Shown in pieces: positions 52,614-63,346 of a DNA stretch of 64,000 nt; position 1 is the stretch's first letter; each line of letters begins with the position of its first letter. The DNA is taken from contig NW_024881502.1 of the NCBI RefSeq assembly GCF_019059575.1, forward strand, positions 1,876,501-1,940,500. Reading direction: 5' to 3'. The stretch comes from Amphibalanus amphitrite (lineage: Eukaryota; Arthropoda; Thecostraca; Balanomorpha; Balanidae). Below the pieces are notes generated by a model that was not told the DNA's origin, ran no database searches, and saw only the letters and a list, made by a program, of their open reading frames with translations. A program made the position numbers and the translations under genes.

Positions 52614-53340
52614 GGAACTCTCCATTTAAAGAATGTCCTCATTTCAGATCCACGATGAATCCTTCCAGCTCCTCCGTCATCGGGTGCAAACACGCCAAGA
52701 AAAAAAAAAACGGAAAAGGTGGTATGTAATGACCTTTAACCCTCGCCGGCACAGGCCATTTTGAGTCCTTCGACGGCACAAGGGGGGGGGGGGGTGGTAC
52801 AGTCGTATACAGGTTGATGGTCCCCTACTCTTTATCCACCGGGTTCCTATGGCTCAGCATTGGCAGCAGCCGCCTGGTACCGGTAGGCTGTGCCGCATGA
52901 CCCGAGAGTGAAGCGGCACAGTCTACCCAAGCCGTTTGACATCGGCTCGGGTCGCCGGGTGGAGCGCTTTGTAGACCAGCTGTTGCGTCAGACCAGCGCG
53001 GGGGGAGGGGCTCGTCTCGGTGGTTGGCGTGGGCTGGCGAGTGGTGTGGGGCGTGTTGGTGGACCATGGGGGCTGGGCGGGTGTGTGTGGTCACTTGCTG
53101 CATTGCACATTTTGCGTCGCTTAACAATTGCATTCCTGTTTTTGCTAGGCACAATGCACGGAAGATCCAGCGAATATAATTAACTTTACTTGTGCATTGT
53201 GCAAAACGTGATTTGGCACGGTATCGAGGCAACCATAGGTCTTGTGCCTATGCATGATATTTAGGCAATACGTTTATGAAAACGGTAGATTGATGCTGGA
53301 TGTCAATTCGTATTGCTAAATGGCGGCACGTATTAAATGA

Positions 53341-53388
53341 ATGAATGAATGAATCAATCAATCAATCAAGCAATCAATAGGCATGTAT
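53341..53388. repeat. (AATG)n/(AATC)n tetranucleotide tract
   Basis: ATGAATGAATGAATGAATC passes into CAATCAATCAATCAAG. The inverse tract is in the right arm at 58757-58800 with a different number of units, a natural length difference between the arms. Confidence 0.8.
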
Positions 53389-53449
53389 AAAACCGCTTAA
53401 ATGGCTCGCAACCACTAATAGCAATCACACCATCCTAACTCGGAAAAGC

Positions 53450-53540
53450 AGCCGGAGCCCTGATGAGGCTCGAACCGGGACTCCACGCTGTAAATTTTGC
53501 CAATGATCCATCATCATTCCACCAAGCTAGAGTAGCCGGC
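53450..53540 (-). other. tRNA-like segment in left arm (pol III boxes)
   Basis: On the minus strand a box-A-like TAGCTTGGTGG is followed about 45 bp later by a box-B-like GGTTCGAGCCTC. GCCGG/CCGGC could form a partial acceptor stem. The T-stem does not pair well, so this is tRNA-derived and not a functional tRNA. The inverse copy lies at 58592-58682. Confidence 0.3.
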
Positions 53541-53559
53541 ACCCGAACCCACAAAAACA

Positions 53560-54648
53560 TTAAAGGTAGTGTGCCACCTTTGAAAGATTTCCCATTTTAT
53601 TTTTCCTAGGATAAGAAGCTTCTGTTTTTACCTAATATCGCAAAAAAAAATCAAAAATGGGCCTGGAATAGTGCCTTTTTCGCCTAAAAGTTTATCGGTT
53701 TTTAGATATGTATAACAACTGTAGTGGGCTCACCTGCAAACAGGCGTCGGGCAACAATCGCGAATGCGGCGCACTTGTGACAATAAGCAAAGGTCATTGT
53801 AGTGTTACGACCATACGACGTACGGGAATGAGTTATCAGCTGTCTAATCGTAGACAACACAATGTCGAGCCTTAAACTGTAAGCCCGTATTGGTATTGTT
53901 TCTTTTATTTGGCTGTCGAACATTATTTATGGTTTGAAATATGATTTTATGTAAAATAATTGATATGAAAAAGCCGTCTTATAAGTTATGACCCCATTTC
54001 ATCACACGCAAGTGGCAGAAATGACAATGATCAGCTGACGCATTTTTCTTGGCCGAAGTCAGAGCGCGCAGCCCGACGCACCACCACCGCACCACAAAGT
54101 ATGAGCAGAAGCCGCGCCCAAAGCCAGGGCCCCGGTAACGTGAGGTAGCCGAGTCGGGGCAGCGTGCGCTGACCCAAGCCGGGGCCGCAGCTTTGGGCGC
54201 GGTCTACCGCATCCCCGCGGGCAGCCCCGGGCTATCACATGACACCGGGAGGACGCGCGGCTCCGGCTTGGGTCAGCGCACGCTGCCCTGACTCGGCTAC
54301 CTCACGTTAACGGGGCCCTGGCTTTGGGCGTGGTCTACCGCACCACCTAACAGGCGTGTTCGAAACCGCAGGAGCTGATGTTGAACGGGTTTATCGAAAC
54401 TTGATTGGATGAGCATATCGGTAATAGCGATTTCAGTGTGTGCATTTATTGTTCATAGTGGTGTGAAATGTGGTTGGGGTACGACCGACAACCCGTCGGG
54501 GCGAATTTCGCACTGGGGTACTCAAAATTTGAAGAATTTAAGACGTTTCCATGAGTTTTGAAAGTATGGATAAGTTCTAAAAATCCGGTTCTCCTTATCT
54601 GGGCCATTAACTCCATACGGTCCAAGAAAGCTGGCACACTACCTTTAA
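53560..54648. mobile_element. TTAA MITE (1081 bp) in left arm, absent from right arm
   Basis: TTAA flanks 53564-54644. The ends are AGGTAGTGTGCCACC and the inverse GCTGGCACACTACCT (one mismatch). The right arm reads GTCAATTAATGTTTTTG at the same place (TTAA at 58569-58572), the empty site. The interior carries an imperfect inverted repeat of about 70 bp (54112-54185 with 54260-54335; ACCCAAGCCGG against CCGGCTTGGGT). Its A-G-G start resembles the MITE at 13363, not the CCC-start group. Confidence 0.92.
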
Positions 54649-54713
54649 TTGACTTTGCCGCCGACCTCCCGGCCCCGCCGCCCGCCCGGCCAGACTTTGC
54701 CCCGGCGATAGCC

Positions 54714-54797
54714 ACCATCCGGTGTAGCTCAGCGTAGGAGTGCTCGACTGTCAAACTGACCGGTAGTGAGGGGCCCGGTTCGAAACGCTTCGGATGC
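54714..54797 (+). other. tRNA-like segment in left arm, opposite orientation
   Basis: ATCCGGTGTAGCTCAGCG (box A TAGCTCAGCG) is followed by GGTTCGAAACG (box B, 54777-54787), and the ends CATCCG and CGGATG pair. The anticodon arm is poor. The inverse copy lies at 58423-58503. It is probably a SINE-like tRNA head within the arm. Confidence 0.35.
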
Positions 54798-55185
54798 TGG
54801 ATGTTTATTTCTCGGTGGGAGGCTTTACGTTTAGTCCACTTTCAGAAAGATCATTTGGTGACTGACCTGTTTTCTTTCTTTGCTGCAATTCATGAGGAGA
54901 CCGTATGCACCCTTACCTGTCCTTCCGCACCCCACTTGGGAAATGGGTGGTTGCCCCCCCCCCCCATGGGTTTGTGAATATCTCTAAAACGAATTTTTGG
55001 AGGGGGATACGATCGGTTCTATGCGACAAGTGACCACACACGCCCAGCCCCAGGTCCGCTCACTCCCTACCCATATCACCCCCTCCCCACACCACACTCC
55101 AGCCCGCCTCATCCACCGAGCCGAGCCATAACGAGCCTCAGCGCCCCGGGGCGCGACCTGTCAGCGAACCGGCGGGGACGCGGGC

Positions 55186-55706
55186 CGGCGCACACTGGTC
55201 GGAAACGCTCCAGCGAGAGGCCAGCGGCCTTTCCGCAAAAGTTTTTTGCTTGTTATTCCACAACTAGTGAAGCAAACTTCATAAAACTTTGCATACCTTC
55301 TCTGTCATATGTAAGCTATCATTTGGATGTCAAGCACTAAATATATGACGTGAATCTGTTAAGTTATGACGTCATAATTGAGTATAATACAGGATCTAGC
55401 ACCACTTTAAGTCAACAAGGGAAATTGGGAGCTGCTATTCGGGCACCGGGAATGGTTTCATGCACTCCTTGCAAGGTTCAGTGCTTGACTTAAGCATTGT
55501 TGACTTTGCGTGACGTCATTTATGACGTCACTAAGGCCATGTAAGTTTTTCGTCAATAACTCCTGATCAGATGGAGCTAGAGAGTCGGGAAAGCCACCAT
55601 TGGACTCAGGAAGACCTGCCGAATCGAATGATATGCGATATGACCTCCTTCAACCATTTTCTTGACCTGAGGGGCTCCGACCTGACCTTGACTCGAGGTT
55701 AACACC
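55186..55706. other. Loop segment, MITE-related, with CRE palindromes
   Basis: TGACGTCA occurs at 55374, 55511 and 55523. The order of motifs (ATAACTCCTGATCAGATGGAG, CCATTGGACTC, ATATGACCT) resembles the TTAA MITE body. Together with 56592-56922 it is likely one MITE interrupted by 55711-56591. Confidence 0.5.
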
Positions 55707-56595
55707 TTAACCCTCGCCGGCACAGGGGGGGTTGATGCAACCCCCCTAAGGTTTTTCGCGAATAACTCGCGTAAAAAGCGGCTGATCGCAACGAAACTTT
55801 CAGTACCCTCGCATTGATCAATTTTACACCTACCCTGAAAATTTCATGACCCTGACCCCAATGACCTTTGACCTGTGACCTCTTTTCCGTGACCATGTTT
55901 GGTCGAAATCGCGATTCGGCGTATGTCGGCTCGCATTAGCCGCGCGTTTGCAAGCTTTTCGTGGTTTCAAACGTTCAAACATGGATTTCATGTTGCTCCC
56001 ATACATTAGGATGGGTGTCAAGGTCACCTGAAGGTCAGGTCAGGTCATTAACCTTTGGTGACCTCGGGTGACCTCGGTTCACTTTTTCGAGTTTTACATG
56101 TTTCTAGGCTAGTTGTTGGAGCTGAGTTCTAATTTAGCAACCATTTGAACATTTACGAAGTAGTTTTGGCGCCTTCGTAACATGTTACGAAGCTGTCAGA
56201 GGCGGTTGACACGTATTACGAATACCCGTCACAACCCCTACCGGTTGACCTGACCTGACCTGACCCGACCTGGTCTAAATGCTTAAAGACATCATCTCTG
56301 ATCAAAACTAATACGATATTCGTGATCAGCACCCCGGAAAACCACATAGCAGCCACAATTTACGACTTTCTAACAGGTCCCGATTTTCCCGGTTTTCGGG
56401 TCATTGACCTGACCTGGAAGGTCACCCGATGACCTAGGACCTTAAAATTGGGTATCATCGGCTTCCTCTCGTGACGGGCAACACGCTCGTTTTTTCCGCG
56501 AGGCTCTAGCTCGATCAGGGGCCAAACGCGAGGGGGGTCGTACCAACCCTTGTGCCGTCGAAGGACGCAAAATGGCCTGTGCCGGCGAGGGTTAA
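55707..56595. mobile_element. TTAA MITE (881 bp) in the loop
   Basis: TTAA flanks 55711-56591. The ends are CCCTCGCCGGCACAGG and CCTGTGCCGGCGAGGG, exact inverses. It is the intact relative that shows the empty site of the 6.5-kb element: inverted, it reads GGGTTGGTACGACCCCC. The body has AGGTCA arrays (56030-56050, 56240-56270) and TTCGCGAATAACTCGCG. Confidence 0.92.
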
Positions 56596-56922
56596 GTTGA
56601 CTTCACCCGAACACCAAGTATAGCATTCAACGCGCCTGAGCTAGACAAAAACGATTATGCCAAAACGCGGCAGTGCGACCATTTTTGGCAAAGTAATTAA
56701 CCTAAAACCGAGCCCGTGCCTTGTGGCACTTACCTGACCTAAGAGGTCACTGGCTGACCTAAGACCTTAAAATCGGGTAGTACCTAATTTTTGCGTCTTA
56801 TAACGGCACACAAGCTTGTTTTTTTCCGCGAGGCTCTAGCTCAATTAGAGGCGAAACGGCGAGGGAGTTGTACCAACCCTCCCCGGTCAATCTAGAAAAC
56901 CAATCGGTCCGGCCAGGGTTAA
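56592..56922. mobile_element. TTAA MITE right end (host of 55711-56591)
   Basis: The motif order GAGGTCACTGGCTGACCTAA, CCGCGAGGCTCTAGCTCAAT and GGCGAAACGGCGAGGG ends at GGTCCGGCCAGGG with TTAA at 56919-56922. The matching left part is probably upstream of 55707, but its left TIR was not found. Confidence 0.6.
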
Positions 56923-57830
56923 ATACCGGAATTGTGATCTAATGTAAAAAGACGGCCCAAGGTAACCCGACGTCAGTGACAGGTGTCCTATATTTGCAGC
57001 GTCTTATATTCACGAAGGTTTCAATTTCCACTTTCTTCAGCCGAGTGATGGTTGTCAATAGCAAGGCTCTCTAAATGCAAGCCGTAATCGCCACGCAATA
57101 TGTGGAAGGCTTTTGATGTCAATACATACATAAATGCATACATAAAACGCGCTTTTCACAAAATTCATAAACTCAAGCGCATCTGTTTTTAATGACCAGT
57201 CAACTACGCATGGATGCGTGCAGGCCACACAGGTCAGCGTAAGCCGGGCGCGGCGGCCGAGCCGAAACTGGGGCGGGGCGGGCGGTAGTTGGGTAGGAAG
57301 AGCGGCTCCTGCAAATTTTGCGCAAATATGCGCAGTTAGCTTTTATGTTGCCCTGGTGTAAATTTAAATCCTACTTCATCTCACAAAAAATCAGAGTGGA
57401 ACTAGTTGGGACTACCTGTTGTTTCCTTACCTAAACTTTGTAGTTATATTCCAGAATCACTGTAGGAGAGCCTTCATAAAAAAGCTATAGTACATCTTAG
57501 TTAGGGAAAAAGTATACCAAAAATTTTGCACTGACCAGTCGGCAACTTCATAACGAACATTTTGATGCATAATATGTGGGATTTCAATTTGGTGTCTATC
57601 AGCAATAAGACTCTGAATATCCGGCTCAAGAAACCTCTTGCTCCGCGTCAGTTTCCGAGTTCTGGGATACCCCATCTTCGGGGGCTGATTACAGCTATTT
57701 TTGGTCACCCGGATTAGTTTTTTTGGCCTAAGTATAATAATTTGATCAATTTCAAATCGATCTATATAAAAAATAATCCGAAACTCCGGAATCGCCCGTG
57801 GCCTCTCGTGAGGGCGTTTCCGACCAGTGT
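56923..57830. other. Loop segment without recognised features
   Basis: About 900 bp; a short G/C-rich block near 57240-57290. The minus-strand ORF 57457-57951 lacks a known domain and probably shadows the plus-strand LINE fragment. Confidence 0.4.
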
Positions 57831-58030
57831 GCGGCGGTTGCGTGCGCCGCGGGGGCAGGGGCGCGTCCAGGCGTCGGGGACATCGAGGCGGCGCGAGCTG
57901 GCGCCGCCACGGCGACACTGGACCAGACCTGATAATTGGACACCTCAACATTCAGTCGTTGAAGCCCAAACTGCCGGATCTGCGAGACGACATTCATAGA
58001 GGAGTTCACGGATTTGATATATTGTCACTG
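57831..58030 (+). pseudogene. LINE endonuclease N-terminus fragment
   Basis: The plus frame reads LIIGHLNIQSLKPKLPDLRD then HGFDIL near 57930-58020, the start of an AP-like LINE endonuclease (N-I-x-S-L-x-x-K motif) of CR1/L2/Jockey type. It breaks off about 20 bp before the right arm. Upstream codons are Arg/Gly-rich. Confidence 0.6.
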
Positions 58031-58422
58031 TTATTATATATACAGTGTTCGCTGACAGGTCGCGCCCCGGGGCGCTGAGGCTCGTTATGGCTCGGCTCGG
58101 TGGATGAGGCGGGCTGGAGTGTGGTGTGGGGAGGGGGTGATATGGGTAGGGAGTGAGCGGACCTGGGGCTGGGCGTGTGTGTTCACTTGTCGCATAGAAC
58201 CGATCGTATCCCCCCTCCAAAAATTTGTTTTAGAGATATTCACAAACCCATGGGGGGGGGGGAAACCACCCATCTCCCAAGTGGGGTGCGGAAGGACAGG
58301 TAAGGGTGCATACGGTCTCCTCATTAATTGCAGCAAAGAAAGAAAACAGGTCAGTCACCAAATGATCTTTCTGAAAAGTGGACTAAACGTTAAGCCTCCC
58401 ACCGAGAAATAAACATCCAGCA

Positions 58423-58503
58423 TCCGAAGCGTTTCGAACCGGGCCCCTCACTACCGGTCAATTTGACAGTCGAGCACTCCTACGCTGAGCTACACCGGAT
58501 GGT
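58423..58503 (-). other. tRNA-like segment, right arm copy
   Basis: Inverse of 54714-54797, with the same box A and box B. Confidence 0.3.
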
Positions 58504-58591
58504 GGCAATTGCCAGGGCAAAGTCTGGCCGGGCGGGCGGCGGGGCCGGGAGGTCGGCGGCAAAGTCAATTAATGTTTTTGTGGGTTCGGGT

Positions 58592-58682
58592 GCCGGTTAC
58601 TCTAGCTTGGTGGAATGATGATGGATCATTGGCAAAATTTACAGCGTGGAGTCCCGGTTCGAGCCTCATCAGGGCTCCGGCT
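58592..58682 (+). other. tRNA-like segment, right arm copy
   Basis: Inverse of 53450-53540, with the same box-like motifs. Confidence 0.3.
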
Positions 58683-60141
58683 GCTTTTCCGAGTTAGGAT
58701 GGTGTGATTGCTATTAGTGGTTGCGAGCCATTTAAACGGTTTTATACATGTCTATTGATTGTTTGATTGATTGATTGATTGATTGATTCATTCATTCATT
58801 TAATACGTGCCGCCATTTAGCAATACGAATTGACATCCAGCATCAATCTACCGTTTTCGTAAACGTATTGCCTAAATATCATGCATAGGCACAAGACCTA
58901 TGGTTGCCTCGATACCGTGCCAAATCACGTTTTGCACAATGCACAAGTAAAGTTAATTATATTCGCTGGATCTTCCGTGCATTGTGCCTAGCAAAAACAG
59001 GAATGCAATTGTTAAGCGACGCAAAATGTGCAATGCAGCAAGTGACCACACACACCCGCCCAGCCCCCATGGTCCACCAACACGCCCCACACCACTCGCC
59101 AGCCCACGTCAACCACCGAGACGAGCCCCTCCCCCCGCGCTGGTCTGACGCAACAGCTGGTCTACAAAGCGCTCCACCCGGCGACCCGAGCCGATGTCAA
59201 ACGGCGTGGGTAGACTGTGCCGCTTCACTCTCGGGTCATGCGGCACAGCCTACCGGACTACCGGTACCAGGCGGCTGCTGCCAATGCTGAGCCATAGGAA
59301 CCCGGTGGATAAAGAGTAGGGGACCATCAACCTGTACACGACTGTACGACCCCCCTCGCGTTTGGCCCCTGATGGAGCTAGAGCTTCGCGAAAAAAACGA
59401 GCGTGTTGCCCGTCACGAGAGGAAGCCAATGATACCCAATTTTAAGGTCCTAGGTCATCGGTTGACCTTCCAGGTCAGGTCAGTGACCCGAAAATCGGGA
59501 AAATCGGGACCTGTTAGAAAGTCGTTAAGTGTGGCTGCTTGGGGGTTTTCCGGGGTGCTGATCACGGATATTGTGTTAGTTTTGATCACAGATGATGTCG
59601 TTAAGCGTTTAGACCAGGTCGGGTCAGGTCAGGTCACGTCAACCGGTAGGGGTCGCGACGGGTATTCGTAGTACCTGTCATCCGCCTCTGACAGCTTCGC
59701 AACATGTTACGAAGGCACCAAAACTACTTTGGAAATGTTCAAATGGTTGCTAAATTCGAATTCAGCTCCAAAAACTAGCCAGAAACATATAAAATTCGAA
59801 AAAGTGAACCGAGGTCACCAAAGGTCATTGACCTGACCTGACCTTGAGATGACCTTGACACCCACCCTAATGCATGGGAGCAACATCAAATCACATGTTT
59901 GAACGTTTGAAGCCACGAAAAGCTTGCAAACGCGCGGCTAATGCGAGCCAACATAAGCCGAATCGCGATTCCGGCCAAACATGGTCTCGGAAAAGAGGTT
60001 ACAGGTCAAAGGTCATTGGGGTCAGGGTCATGAAATTTTAAGGGTAGGTGTAGAATTGATTAATGCGAGGGTACTGAAAGTTTCGTCGCGATTGGCCGCT
60101 TTTTACGCGAGTTATTCGCGAAAAACCTTAGGGGGGTTGCA

Positions 60142-60645
60142 TTCCCTCTGCACAAGATCGACCCGAGGAACTCTGACCACTTCCTGCCCATCGAGCGCAT
60201 CCACTTGGGTGGCAGCTGTGAGAGCCTTCTTCTGGAGCACCCACTGCGGGACGGTGAACTCAAGCTGCGCCGCGACGCTCTGCAGTTCTTACAGCAGCTG
60301 TGCAGCCAGCTAAAGCAGCGCTTTGACTTCGATCCGGACAGCACAATCGCGAGTCTGCGCGTGCTGGACCCCGCTGTGGCCATGCTAGACAGAAAAGGAG
60401 TGGTGCGTTTCAAACATCTGTTGCCAGAAGAACATCGAGATGAGCTCAACGATGAGTGGCTGGACCTGCCAGTGGCTCTGCCGACTGCAGACATCGCGCA
60501 GCATTCAAAGCTGACCCCTCCAGTTTTCTGGGGTAAGCTTCTGGAGGTCGCCAACGCGGCTGACAAGCCCAGGTTCCCACTCCTGACCCAGCTGATGTTC
60601 GACCTGATGTCCTCACCTCACTCCACGGCCTCAGTGGAGCGGATA
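60142..60645 (+). pseudogene. hAT transposase C-terminal fragment
   Basis: An open frame from 60142 reads FPLHKIDPRNSDHFLPIERI, then HLGGSCESLL, FLQQLCSQLKQRFDFD, VLDPAVAM and, at the end, KPRFPLLTQLMFDLM, SSPHSTASVERI. The last part is the hAT dimerisation motif (P-H-S-x-A-x-x-E-R). Similarity stops at ERI, about 60645, although the frame continues to 60705. It lacks the catalytic core and starts abruptly at the MITE break. G/C content is higher than in the MITEs and the frame is intact, so it may be a captured host-domesticated hAT exon or a recent element. Confidence 0.75.
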
Positions 60646-60705
60646 GTCCCACCTCCTTTCGCCCATTTTCTCTATAATGTTAGGACCCATGTCCGTGGCC
60701 ATTAG

Positions 60706-61849
60706 CATATCAGAGATGACCCCGGCCGGTAACACGGGGATGTTAACGAAAAACTGACACATTTTAAAACGACTTTGTGAGCATGTGAGAGCTCACGGAG
60801 ACTTGATTTGCATGCCACTCGAAAGCCTGTTGAAAAAAGTTTTGTATGTGCATAGCGCCTTTAGGTAGCATCACACGAGTTTTCAAATAAATAAGAAAGC
60901 GTTAAAATGGGGAAATTTGACTTGGCGACAAAACTTAGCGGAAAAGCAATGAAGCTCGCGGCTACCATCTGCCACCACGACTGAACCAGTCCACGAATTC
61001 GTCTAAAATTTGGCATATTAATGTTTCGATGGATTTTGTTTTATACTTTTGGCATATTGTGGACAAATTCCTAAGGAATGCCAAAATTGGCAGGCTTGGA
61101 AGTGCTGATGCCAGAAACCATGGCCGCATGCTGGCAGTCACTGTAGAGTGGTACCGTGCCATCTTTTAACGGCTTCTGTTAGCTACTGTAGCGGAAATGG
61201 GTCGACGTCTACACCATTTGGTGGTTCTGGCACGTCAGGGCCACCACACGTACAGTAACCGCGATCATCGGTCTCACACGAGAACAGGGGGGAGGGGGCA
61301 TTGTCTCGCGCATCACCTCTCACCCATAGCCGGCCATTTCGCTCTACCTCAACACCGTGGACTATTCCTGTGGGGTCACGTGAGTGACATGGTCTGTAGC
61401 AGCGGCCCAAAGGACATCAAAACTCCCGACGAGTGCAGTGAGAGGTGTTGCAATTCTTCAGGCACGTGCCCAAAAACGGGGGATAATTTCCTGTTTCGGG
61501 CTGAGTCGTGCACTGCTCCAAAAACTCGTCATCTGCAAAATACGCTGTAACTTCTTAGAAACGAAAATGACATATTCCCAAAATATGTCAATAAAAACTT
61601 AGAAGTCCACTCTATTTGCACATAGCATCAGTGATGCCATCCACATTTTTGCTCCATCCCAAGATCTCGACCAGAATTTCCCAAGATTCTCGTCTCAAAT
61701 CCCAAGACTACCCATCGAATATCCTTAGGAGTACCCCAAGTAAATCCATAGCTTATTTTGGACATATTAGTGTGTTTAGTATTCAACTTTCTCTTCTTCG
61801 GGTCCACCCTTGTCCTTATTGGCGTATTTACAGCAGCTAATGTACCTAG
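60706..61849. other. No recognisable gene; ATCCCAAGAT-type repeats near 61655-61735
   Basis: Short degenerate repeats (TCCCAAGATCTC, TCCCAAGATTCTC, ATCCCAAGACT) recur again at 63055-63130. Nothing else was recognised over 1.1 kb. Confidence 0.4.
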
Positions 61850-62340
61850 AGGCCGGGGGGAGGGGAGGGGGAGGGGGTCGATCGGACTCCTACAGCTGAT
61901 CGGTTCCTGACCGAGTATAAGAGCTTCACGAAAAATGAAGATGCTGGCCTTGACAACATGAAGCCGGTGGTATCTGATATTATGGTCAGGTCATTCGTCG
62001 ACCGTCAATGGTGGGTCAAGGACTTAAAACACATAGTCCGAATCTGTTAGAACTTCTTGGAAACGAAGTCTCTGGCATTTTGGATTTATTTCAAAATTTG
62101 TCTCGTGACACATTTGGAGAAGCTAGGGTCAGGTGAGGTCAGGCTGATTTTAAGTGTTTTCCACCACTGAGTTTTGAAATATGGGCTCCAAAACAAGCTC
62201 TTAAAAGCTTATGTGAATCCTGAAATCGAAAAGCCTATGCTGTGAATCTGCGCGTAAGCCAGTGCCCGCTGGGGCCCATGAATTTTCAAGCCGGCGATGG
62301 CAAGGGGGTCTAAACGAGGACCTAACTCGTCCCCTGGACT
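61850..62340. mobile_element. Diverged TTAA-MITE remnant
   Basis: The G-tract, then TATAAGAGCTTCACGAAAAA, GACAACATGAAGCCGGTGGT and AGGTCA clusters follow the order of the family body (GAGCTTCGCGAAAAAAACG ... GAGAGGAAGCC). The ends are too decayed to place. Confidence 0.5.
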
Positions 62341-62595
62341 ATATAGTTACAAGACGTCAGCAGTGATGTGAAGGTCGCAATGTTACGCTTTGATTATTTT
62401 TGGTCCAGCAGAGCCCAGAGGTCAGGTGACCAGACACTTTTCCGAGGTCAAAGACAAATTGCCCTTATTTTGGTTCGCGGTCAACGGATAAGCCTCCATA
62501 GAGCAAAACCGTAAAATGAAACGCTTTGTGCGGGAGCCGCTTTCTGAAATGTTTTTTAGGCATAATGTTTGTAAAAGCTTTTCATAGCCACCCAA

Positions 62596-62767
62596 CATCA
62601 TGGACGCCGGTGAAACAGGGCGCCGGAGGGCATATTAGTCACGTGACATTTGTAGCTTCTCCCCCTTCGTGTGCCTTCTACAATCTACATGCTAAACGTC
62701 ACGTGTAAATTTCACGAACCTTGATCAAATCGCCCCAGGCGCCCTGTTTTCACCGTCGTCCATCATG
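62596..62767. mobile_element. Small hairpin MITE, about 170 bp
   Basis: CATCATGGACGCCGGTGAAA at the left and TTTTCACCGTCGTCCATCAT at the right are inverse with few mismatches; the arms are about 29 bp and continue through CAGGGCGCC. The spacer is about 113 bp. The target duplication is unclear. Confidence 0.65.
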
Positions 62768-63346
62768 CCGCCAAACCACCCATCCCCGTTGATCGGTAGT
62801 TGGAAATTTAACAAATGAGCGCCAGTTGCGAACAGCGACTGAAAGCTGCTACTATACCCATAACAAGTAATGGTACAAAAATAATCCTGCGATCTCGGGA
62901 AGATAATGCCGGCTAGAAACATCGCAAGCTTCGTCCGTTACTTCAATATGTTTGATTAACCGTCCGTAGTGCAAATCCATCCTAAATCTATTATCGACCA
63001 AGGAAAAAGCATTCGACAGCATGAGAAGACAAAGTGAAATCAGCTTCTGCCAGATCCCAAGATATGCAGTGCAAATCACAAGATCCCAATGTTAATGTTC
63101 AAATCCCAAGATCTTGGGACAAATCCCAAGGAATGGCATCGCTGCATAGCATGATCACCGTGCTGAGGGCAAGTGTTTTCTCGTAATTCGGAAATAAAAT
63201 GTGTCAGCTTTTCGTGAACATCCCTGTATATAAACATCCCTGTATATTCTACTCTACGTATTCGCCTATTATCTTCTGCTAGCATCAGCATATCATCGTC
63301 CAATCGCTTCCTTTTTCCACTGAAATAAAACAGTTCCTGATTACAC
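62768..63346. other. Unassigned; mariner-like end at about 63205-63231
   Basis: GTCAGCTTTTCGTGAACATC then CCTGTA is the inverse of a CAGGGATGTTCACGAAAA terminus, similar to the TIR of the element at 33147. The partner end was not found in the window. Confidence 0.4.

Larger units (their letters stand above)
52797..59347. mobile_element. Large inverted-repeat element with GTAC target duplication
   Basis: GTAC at 52797-52800 and 59344-59347 flank 52801-59343. The ends are AGTCGTATACAGGTTGATGG and CCATCAACCTGTACACGACT. The left arm runs to about 55185, including a 1081-bp MITE, and the right arm from about 58051 is its inverse: 1.3-kb arms, with few differences by eye. The loop has a nested TTAA MITE, part of another, and a LINE endonuclease fragment, but no transposase I recognise. 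A minus/plus pair of short ORFs (52825-53232; 58904-59290) is mirrored in the arms (MPRYRAKSRFAQCTSKVNYI start) and is of unknown meaning. Confidence 0.85.
52736..60141. mobile_element. TTAA MITE split by a 6.5-kb inverted-repeat element
   Basis: The left part is 52740-52800 (CCCTCGCCGGCACAGGCC, CCTTCGACGGCACAAG, G-tract, GGTAC). The right part is 59344-60141 (GTACGACCCCCCTCGCG, GGAGCTAGAGCTTCGCG, AGGTCA arrays at 59469-59480 and 59615-59642, CGCGAAAAACCTTAGGGGGG). The parts align in order with the intact relative 55711-56591, read inverted. The right terminus (about 27 bp and TTAA) is lost where hAT coding sequence begins at 60142. Confidence 0.85.

Noticed and set aside
52825-53232. 135-residue minus-strand ORF (repeated at 58904-59290) as a transposase
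   Set aside because: No catalytic or DNA-binding motif and a Pro/His/Arg-rich composition; its repetition only reflects the inverted arms.
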